Source: Comamonadaceae bacterium (lineage in GTDB: Bacteria > Pseudomonadota > Gammaproteobacteria > Burkholderiales > Burkholderiaceae_C). From it: 7,055 bases of DNA. Shown here piece after piece: positions 1 to 7,055 of this stretch. How positions within the stretch are numbered: the first letter of the stretch is position 1; every line of letters begins with the position of its first letter. Under the pieces are notes generated by a model. It was given only the letters and a program-made list of their open reading frames with translations, was not told the origin of the DNA and made no database searches. The stretch is from the NCBI GenBank assembly GCA_021286965.1, contig JAJTBK010000351.1:1-7055 (forward strand), read 5' to 3'. The translations under genes and the position numbers were made by a program.

Positions 1-703
1 GGCGGCGCACGCGCTCAACATCGGTTTTTTCCGCCGCATGGAGCACGGCCTGCCCTGGGTGCGGCTGAAAGCGGCGGGCTCGCTCGACGGCTTCACCGCC
101 CTGCCCAGCGGCGAGAGCCAGTGGATCACCGGCGCCGCCGCCCGTGCCGACGGCCAGGCTTGGCGCGCCCGTGCCTGCGCCGTGCTCACCGGCGTCGGCA
201 CGGTGCTGGCCGACAACCCGCGCCTGGACGTGCGCGCCCTGGCCACGCCGCGCCAGCCGCAGCTGGTGCTGCTCGACAGCGCCCTGCGCACGCCCCCGGA
301 TGCTGCAATTTTTATAGCACCTCGCGCTTGCCTGATCTACTTTGCAGCCCCTTTAAGCCCTGAAATCGAGGCCCGCCGCGCGGCCCTGCAGGCACGCGGC
401 GCGCGCGTCATCCACCTGCCCGGCGCCGATGGCCGGGTCGATCTGCGGGCGCTGCTGCGCGACCTGGGCGCGCACGGCATCAACGAGCTGCACGTGGAAG
501 CCGGCGCACGCCTGAACGGCGCCCTGGTGCAGGCCCACCTGGTCGATGAGTACCTGCTGTACCTCGCCCCCCGGCTGCTGGGCGCCGGGCGCGGCCTGGC
601 CGACTGGAGCGGCCCGAGCCACCTGGCAGCCGCAGCGCCGCTGGCCTGGCACAGCATGGAGCGGGTGGGCGAGGATGTGCGGCTGGTGCTGCGACGGGGG
701 TGA
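1..703 (+). CDS. ribD: RibD reductase domain, 5'-truncated by window edge
   Basis: This is the C-terminal part of the bifunctional RibD, which deaminates and then reduces the pyrimidine intermediate early in riboflavin synthesis in the cytoplasm. The frame is open from base 2, so the first ATG at 38 is internal: the residues just before it (LNIGFFRR) are the usual link between the deaminase and reductase domains. The zinc-binding deaminase domain lies off the window. The reductase domain shows the substrate/NADPH-site signatures AAGSLDG, QWITG and TGVGTVLADNPRLDVR, and near the C-terminus HVEAGARLNGALV followed by DEYLLYLAPRLLG. The domain looks complete, with stop TGA at 701-703. Oddity: codons from about 299 to 366 are AT-richer and include ATA and TTA, which are rare here; see the repeat entry. 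A stand-alone reductase is unlikely because the linker is present. The identification is firm. Confidence 0.93.
   Translation, partial: AAHALNIGFFRRMEHGLPWVRLKAAGSLDGFTALPSGESQWITGAAARADGQAWRARACAVLTGVGTVLADNPRLDVRALATPRQPQLVLLDSALRTPPDAAIFIAPRACLIYFAAPLSPEIEARRAALQARGARVIHLPGADGRVDLRALLRDLGAHGINELHVEAGARLNGALVQAHLVDEYLLYLAPRLLGAGRGLADWSGPSHLAAAAPLAWHSMERVGEDVRLVLRRG
299..366 (+). repeat. AT-richer repeat-like patch in frame inside ribD (copy A)
   Basis: About 68 bases here are roughly half GC, inside a gene that is otherwise around 70% GC. The patch begins GATGCTGCAATTTTTATAG and contains ATAGCACCTCGCGCTTG (314-330). It encodes DAAIFIAPRACLIYFAAPL and uses the codons ATT, TTT, ATA and TTA. 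ATAGC..CT.GCGC is shared with the patch in the methyltransferase gene near 6208. From memory, a small dispersed repeat with this core is common in Comamonadaceae genomes, but I could not check this. It falls in a loosely conserved region of the RibD reductase domain, so it may be tolerated there. Confidence 0.5.
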
Positions 704-725
704 CTGGCTCCACCCGTCAAGGGTG
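698..725. other. Short alternative stem-loops between convergent ribD and lolA
   Basis: Only 13 bp separate the ribD stop from the lolA stop. CACCC at 711-715 can pair with GGGTG at 721-725 (loop GTCAA) or with GGGTG at 698-702, so the two hairpins exclude each other. Stems are five base pairs and no T-run follows on either strand. It could weakly reduce convergent read-through but is not a convincing intrinsic terminator. Confidence 0.25.
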
Positions 726-1369
726 TGCATCGACGCCGAGCTTTTGCACCTCGGCGCCCGCCGGCACCTGGAAGTGGAAGGTGGCTGCTGGCAGGCTGGG
801 GTTCGATTGCAGACCAGTAAAACGGATCTGCGAGCGCTGGCCGAAGCTGTCCTCGATGTCGAGCACCGCCAGCTGCGCGCCGGCAAAGCCCACGCGCACG
901 CTTTGCAGCTGGCCGCCCGGGGTTTTGGGGCGCGCCTGCACCCACTGCAGGCCATCTTGGTCAGGGGCGTTTTCCAGCACGAACTGGGCGCGCAGCGCGG
1001 CCAGGTCGGTGGCCGATGTCAGCAGCGCCGCCGGCGTGCTGCCCAGGGCCTGGTCTTGCACGCGCTGGGTGACCTGGTTCAGGTCGGGGTCGTAGAACCA
1101 CAGCGTCTTGCCGTCGGCGACGATGGTCTGGGCAAAGGGCTTGGTGTAGTCAAAGCGAAAGCGCCCCGGGCGCGCAAAGGCGAAGTCGCCGCTGGACTGC
1201 TTGCTGCGCGCGGCCTGCCCGTCTTTGGGCGGGGGGGTGACGGTTTGCGTGAAGCTGGCACGGCCGCTGCGCACGTCGCGCATGAAGGTTTCCAGGCTTT
1301 TGAGGCCGTCAGCCCAGGCACAGTGCGCGCTAGCAGCTAGCAAAACGATAGCAATCTTGAGTTTCATGG

Positions 1370-1373
<4 letters not shown>
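717..1373 (-). CDS. lolA: Outer-membrane lipoprotein carrier LolA
   Basis: LolA is the periplasmic chaperone that takes lipoproteins released by the LolCDE transporter and passes them to LolB (or its equivalent) at the outer membrane. The 218-residue product starts with a type I signal peptide: K4/K6, a hydrophobic core [10 protein letters not shown], and likely cleavage after A19-W20-A21. C18 does not sit in a lipobox. The mature part matches the family: L28-xx-FMRDV, ASFTQTV (39-45), the [16 protein letters not shown] block (61-76), and [15 protein letters not shown] (87-101) with the usual alternating strands. The ATG at 1373 overlaps the ftsK stop as ATGA, which suggests translational coupling. 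A second ATG at 1367 would shorten the product by two residues and leave the signal peptide intact. The gene appears to be the last of an ftsK-lolA transcript. The signal peptide codons contain a repeat-like core (separate entry). Confidence 0.93.
1325..1358 (-). repeat. Repeat-like core inside lolA signal peptide (copy C)
   Basis: On the - strand the codons for LLAASA read through TAGCTGCTAGCGC (1327-1339). This matches the methyltransferase-gene patch TAGCTGCTTGCGC in 12 of 13 bases. GCTAGCTGCTAGC (1329-1341) is a palindrome with a one-base centre. The upstream bases CTATCGTTTTG are also AT-richer than the surroundings. Signal peptides tolerate such sequence, but they also favour Leu/Ala/Ser codons, so chance is a real alternative. 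Confidence 0.33.
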
Positions 1374-4770
<3,397 letters not shown>

Positions 4771-4785
4771 ATTCGCCCACCGCGC

Positions 4786-4791
4786 TATAAT
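4786..4791 (+). promoter_or_regulatory. rpmB-rpmG promoter -10 box
   Basis: TATAAT is a perfect -10 hexamer 15 bases after the trxB stop. It is followed by CGCGGGCTTTGC, giving a predicted transcript start near 4798 and a leader of about 115 bases. The -35 window around 4762-4769, at the very end of trxB, shows no TTGACA. Its position and the high output expected of ribosomal protein genes support it. Confidence 0.65.
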
Positions 4792-4797
4792 CGCGGG

Positions 4798-4914
4798 CTT
4801 TGCTGCCTTGGCCCCAACCCGGGGCAGCGGGGTTACCGCCACCCCTATTCTGGCGAGGTGAGGTTGCAGGCCGTGTTTCAGGGCTTGCAGCCGTGCAACT
4901 ATCGGAGTGTCCTC
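4798..4914 (+). promoter_or_regulatory. Structured-looking 5' leader of rpmB
   Basis: The predicted leader is long for a two-gene ribosomal operon. GCTGCC (4802-4807) can pair with GGCAGC (4823-4828), which competes with GCCCC/GGGGC (4811-4815/4821-4825). GGGGT (4829-4833) can pair with ACCCC (4841-4845). GTTGCA (4863-4868) pairs with TGCAAC (4894-4899) and extends by GGC/GCC (4869-4871/4890-4892) around one bulged G. This last hairpin ends five bases before the GGAG ribosome site. TTGCAGGCCGTG (4864) recurs as TTGCAGCCGTG (4885). Several ribosomal operons are self-regulated through such leaders; that this one is so regulated is inference. Confidence 0.4.
4904..4907 (+). promoter_or_regulatory. 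rpmB ribosome binding site
   Basis: GGAG is placed seven bases before the ATG at 4915 and fixes this start over the in-frame GTG at 4858, which would add 19 residues unknown in L28. Confidence 0.7.
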
Positions 4915-5148
4915 ATGGCACGCGTATGTGAAGTAACGGGCAAGAAGCCCATGGTGGGACACAACGTCTCCCACTCGAACATCAAAACCAAGCGCCGTTT
5001 CCTGCCCAACCTGCAGTACCGCCGTTTCTGGGTGGAGAGCGAAAACCGTTGGGTGCGCCTGCGCGTCTCCAGCGCCGCCCTGCGCCTGATCGACAAGAAC
5101 GGTATCGACTCCGTGCTCGCAGACATGCGTGCCCGTGGCCAAGCTTAA
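4915..5148 (+). CDS. rpmB: 50S ribosomal protein L28 (bL28)
   Basis: bL28 is a small basic protein of the large ribosomal subunit, next to L33 in the E-site region. The 77-residue product starts [20 protein letters not shown], the standard bL28 opening, and continues with [30 protein letters not shown] and the C-terminal [16 protein letters not shown]. Length and composition match the proteobacterial family. Only one cysteine (C5) is present, so it is not the zinc-binding type. It begins at the ATG with the GGAG site. rpmG follows 20 bp downstream, the widespread rpmB-rpmG pair, so the two subunit proteins should be made from one transcript. Confidence 0.97.
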   Translation: MARVCEVTGKKPMVGHNVSHSNIKTKRRFLPNLQYRRFWVESENRWVRLRVSSAALRLIDKNGIDSVLADMRARGQA

Positions 5149-5155
5149 TTTCCTG

Positions 5156-5161
5156 AAGGAG
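5156..5161 (+). promoter_or_regulatory. rpmG ribosome binding site
   Basis: AAGGAG is a near-consensus Shine-Dalgarno seven bases before the rpmG ATG. It is the strongest one in the window, as suits a highly expressed second gene of an operon. Confidence 0.8.
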
Positions 5162-5168
5162 AAACACC

Positions 5169-5339
5169 ATGGCTACTAAAGGCGGACGCGAAAAGATCAA
5201 GCTGGTCTCCACGGCGAGCACCGGTCACTTCTACACCACCACCAAGAACAAGAAGACGATGCCTGAAAAGATGTCGATCATGAAGTTCGACCCGAAGGCG
5301 CGCAAGCACGTCGAGTACAAGGAAGCGAAGCTGAAGTAA
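5169..5339 (+). CDS. rpmG: 50S ribosomal protein L33 (bL33), cysteine-free type
   Basis: bL33 is a very small large-subunit protein near the E site. The 56 codons read [18 protein letters not shown], then [17 protein letters not shown] and [17 protein letters not shown], a complete bL33. It contains no cysteine, so the CxxC pairs that hold zinc in the C+ form are absent, and this is the zinc-independent C- form usual in proteobacteria. It lies 20 bp after rpmB with its own strong ribosome site and is followed after 17 bases by a terminator-like hairpin, closing the operon. It is easily missed because of its size. Confidence 0.97.
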   Translation: MATKGGREKIKLVSTASTGHFYTTTKNKKTMPEKMSIMKFDPKARKHVEYKEAKLK

Positions 5340-5356
5340 TTCAGCCCCGCCCCTGC

Positions 5357-5387
5357 AAAAAACGCTGGCCCTGCCAGCGTTTTTTTT
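5357..5387. terminator. Probable bidirectional intrinsic terminator between rpmG and the methyltransferase gene
   Basis: CGCTGGC (5363-5369) pairs with GCCAGCG (5373-5379) around the loop CCT. Six A's precede the stem (5357-5362) and eight T's follow it (5380-5387). On the + strand the T-run makes a textbook terminator 17 bases after rpmG. On the - strand the A's become a run of six U's, 58 bases after the methyltransferase stop. One element can therefore end both convergent transcripts. Confidence 0.88.
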
Positions 5388-5444
5388 CGTCCTGCAGCGC
5401 CAGAACCCTGGCGCCGCTTCTCCTGTATCGCTTTCCTGTGGCGC

Positions 5445-6716
5445 CTACTTGCGCTGCCACACAGCGGCAAAAAAGCCATCCGTCTGGTGCAGGTGCGGCC
5501 ACAGGCGCAGGTAGCGCAGGCCATCGTCGCCGCCGCTGCACAGGCTGGCGGCGCCCTCCACCTTCAATTGCGCCAGCAGCTCGCCCGCAGCCAGCGGCGC
5601 AAAGTCGGGGTGCGCGGCGCCAAAGGCTTCGGCAATGGCCTCGTTCTCCTCGGGCAGCACGCTGCAGGTGGCGTACACCAGGCGCCCGCCGCTTTTCACC
5701 AGGCGGGCAGCGCTGGCCAGAATCGCCGCCTGCTTGACCGTCAACTCGGCCACGGCCTGCGGGCTTTGGCGCCATTTCAAATCGGGGTTGCGCCGCAGCG
5801 TGCCCAGGCCCGAGCACGGCGCATCGACCAGCACGCGGTCGATCTTGCCCGCCAGGCGCTTGACGCGCTCGTCGCGCTCGTGCGCAATCGCCGCCGGGTG
5901 CACGTTCGACAGGCCCGAGCGCGCCAGGCGCGGCTTGAGCGCATCGAGCCGGTGGCCCGAGACGTCGAACGCATACAGCCGCCCGGTGTTGCGCATCGTG
6001 GCGCCGATGGCCAGGGTCTTGCCGCCAGCGCCGGCGCAAAAATCCACCACCATCTCGCCACGCTTGGCGTCGAGCAGCAGTGCCAGCAGCTGCGAGCCTT
6101 CGTCCTGCACCTCGAGCGCGCCGCGCGTGAAGGCGTCGAGCTTGTTCAGCGCCGGCTTGTCGGCAACGCGCAAGCCCCAGGGGGAGTACGGCGTTGCTTC
6201 TGATTTGATAGCTGCTTGCGCAAGCTCCTTCTGCACTTGTTCGCGTTTTTCTTGCAAAACGTTCACCCGCAGATCAAGCGGCGCCTGCTGCTGCAGGCTC
6301 TCGGCCAGCGGCCAAAAGCCCGCGCCCAGCTGGGCTTTGAGCGGCTCGGCCAGCCACTGCGGCAGGTTGTGGCGCTGGGGTTCGAGCAGTTCATCGGGGC
6401 GCACGCTGTCGCAGGCGTCGATCCAGGCTTTTTCCTGCTCGTTCAGGGCGCTTTTGAGAAAGTCGCGCGGGCCATAAAAGCCCAGGATGGCCAGGCGCCG
6501 CTCCTTCGGCCCCGATCCTGAGCGCGCGAGCTGCTCGAACAGGATTTTCTGGCGCAGCACGGCGTAGGTGGTCTCGGCCAGGGTGGCACGCTCGCGCGGC
6601 CCCAGGTTGCGGTGGTCACGGAAAAAACGCGACACCACGGCGTCGGCCGGGTGTTCAAAGGTCAGGGTCAGGCGCAGTAACTCGGCGCAGGCGTCTAAAA
6701 GGGCTTTGGGATGCAT
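5445..6716 (-). CDS. RsmB/NOP-family 16S rRNA (cytosine-C5) methyltransferase
   Basis: This is a SAM-dependent RNA m5C methyltransferase of the RsmB/NOP family; the classic member methylates C967 of 16S rRNA. With the ATG at 6716 it has 423 residues. The N-terminal part (about 1-130) looks like the NusB-type RNA-binding domain (ADAVVSRFFRDHRNLGPRE, AETTYAVLRQ). The catalytic domain has motif I DFCAGAGGKT (225-234), motif IV DAPCSGLGTLRRNPD with C301, and motif VI YATCSVLPEENE with the presumed nucleophile C351. It ends in DGFFAAVWQRK. An in-frame GTG at 6743 would add nine residues, but a -10-like GACAAT lies between the two starts, so I prefer the ATG. Comamonadaceae can carry more than one protein of this family, so I give no symbol. 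Residues near 164-172 (AQAAIKSEA) are encoded by a repeat-like patch. Confidence 0.9.
   Translation of the reverse strand: MHPKALLDACAELLRLTLTFEHPADAVVSRFFRDHRNLGPRERATLAETTYAVLRQKILFEQLARSGSGPKERRLAILGFYGPRDFLKSALNEQEKAWIDACDSVRPDELLEPQRHNLPQWLAEPLKAQLGAGFWPLAESLQQQAPLDLRVNVLQEKREQVQKELAQAAIKSEATPYSPWGLRVADKPALNKLDAFTRGALEVQDEGSQLLALLLDAKRGEMVVDFCAGAGGKTLAIGATMRNTGRLYAFDVSGHRLDALKPRLARSGLSNVHPAAIAHERDERVKRLAGKIDRVLVDAPCSGLGTLRRNPDLKWRQSPQAVAELTVKQAAILASAARLVKSGGRLVYATCSVLPEENEAIAEAFGAAHPDFAPLAAGELLAQLKVEGAASLCSGGDDGLRYLRLWPHLHQTDGFFAAVWQRK
6193..6242 (+). repeat. AT-richer repeat-like patch in frame inside the methyltransferase gene (copy B)
   Basis: On the + strand, antisense to the gene, the patch reads GTTGCTTCTGATTTGATAG then CTGCTTGCGCAAGCTCC. 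It holds ATAGCTGCTTGCGC (6208-6221) and the perfect 12-bp palindrome GCTTGCGCAAGC (6214-6225). ATAGC..CT.GCGC is shared with the ribD patch, giving 13 of 19 identical bases from ATAGC onward. TAGCTGCTnGCGC is shared with lolA. In the protein it forms QKELAQAAIKSEAT, between the N-terminal and catalytic domains, where insertion or replacement should be tolerated. From memory this matches a small repeat common in Comamonadaceae. Confidence 0.5.
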
Positions 6717-6722
6717 GGGGCG

Positions 6723-6728
6723 ATTGTC
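6723..6728 (-). promoter_or_regulatory. Possible -10 box giving a leaderless methyltransferase mRNA
   Basis: On the - strand GACAAT is followed by CGCCCC and then the ATG at 6716. Transcription from this box would begin about at the ATG, so the mRNA would have no leader, in keeping with the lack of a Shine-Dalgarno. No -35 is evident. Read-through from the transporter gene upstream is an alternative source of expression. Confidence 0.33.
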
Positions 6729-6774
6729 CCATTTAGCCGCCACCCCCCGGCTGCACCTGGATACCGGCAGCCCA

Positions 6775-7055
6775 TCACCAGTAGCCCAGCACCTTCCACC
6801 AGAGGCCGCCCACCAGCAGCCAGATCAGGATCAGCACCACGCTCATGACGAAGCCGGTCTTCCACCACTGCCCGAGCGTGGTGTAGCCCGAGCCGAAAAT
6901 GACGGGCGAGGTGCCGGTGGCGTAGTGGGTCAGCGTCATCATGATGTTGGAGGCCGCCGCCATCATCAGCACCCACGGCAACGCCGGCGCGCCCAATGCC
7001 AGGCCAGCGCCACAGAAGGCAGCAAACATGGCGGTGATGTGCGCCGTGGTGCTGG
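6775..7055 (-). CDS. DASS-family (SLC13-like) anion transporter, C-terminal fragment
   Basis: This is the last 92 or so residues of an inner-membrane secondary transporter; the N-terminal part lies beyond the right edge. The frame is open to base 7055, so the ATG at 7029 is internal (STTAHITAMFAAF runs through it). THYATGTSPVIFGSGY resembles the conserved C-terminal binding-site/pore segment of the divalent anion:sodium symporter family (dicarboxylate, tricarboxylate or 2-oxoglutarate/malate carriers). It is preceded by the hydrophobic helix PALPWVLMMAAASNIMM and followed by a final membrane helix, FVMSVVLILIWLLVGGLWW. Substrate cannot be told from this end. The gene lies 58 bp upstream of the methyltransferase gene on the same strand, possibly co-transcribed, with no functional link apparent. 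Confidence 0.82.
   Translation of the reverse strand, partial: STTAHITAMFAAFCGAGLALGAPALPWVLMMAAASNIMMTLTHYATGTSPVIFGSGYTTLGQWWKTGFVMSVVLILIWLLVGGLWWKVLGYW

Noticed and set aside
546..1340. A 264-codon + strand open frame linking the ribD end to antisense lolA
   Set aside because: It crosses two real genes in wrong frames, and its product has no domain-like features.
4858..4914. Upstream GTG start extending rpmB by 19 residues
   Set aside because: L28 proteins begin at [10 protein letters not shown], the GGAG site fits only the ATG at 4915, and the extra stretch looks like a structured leader.
6749..6772. GGCTGC...GCAGCC hairpin just after the transporter stop as a terminator
   Set aside because: The stem is only six pairs with a 12-base loop and no U-run follows on the - strand, so it is not a convincing intrinsic terminator.

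Overview
The window is a GC-rich chromosomal stretch, apparently from a betaproteobacterium and most likely the Comamonadaceae (Acidovorax/Comamonas-like). The protein sequences support this: the N-terminus of FtsK, the 56-residue cysteine-free L33, the 77-residue L28, and the RsmB/NOP-type methyltransferase all look like that family. So do short AT-richer repeat-like patches inside genes. The taxon is inferred from recalled family sequences, not from a search.

Layout from left to right. The 3' part of ribD (riboflavin synthesis) runs in on the + strand and meets lolA tail to tail across 13 bp. On the - strand, ftsK and lolA form a tight pair whose stop and start codons overlap (ATGA). A 116-bp divergent intergenic region separates ftsK from trxB (+). 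After trxB come a clear TATAAT box, a structured-looking leader and the ribosomal protein pair rpmB-rpmG (+). A strong hairpin with A- and T-runs on its two sides separates rpmG from a convergent RsmB/NOP-family rRNA methyltransferase gene (-). Behind that gene, on the same strand, lies the 3' end of a DASS-family anion transporter that continues past the right edge.

Most of the content is conserved housekeeping: flavin synthesis, lipoprotein sorting, chromosome segregation, thiol redox, ribosome parts and rRNA methylation. I see no phage, IS, CRISPR, toxin-antitoxin or defence genes. No stretch longer than 300 bp lacks a gene; the longest gap is the 144-bp rpmB leader region.

The most interesting signal is not a gene. 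Three genes (ribD, lolA and the methyltransferase gene) each carry a short patch around a shared core resembling (T)ATAGCtGCTnGCGC. All three patches are read through in frame, and the ribD one uses codons rare in this window. They look like copies or fossils of a small dispersed repeat that enters coding sequence. A second pattern is a recurring promoter-like string in which a -10 box is followed directly by CGCGG.
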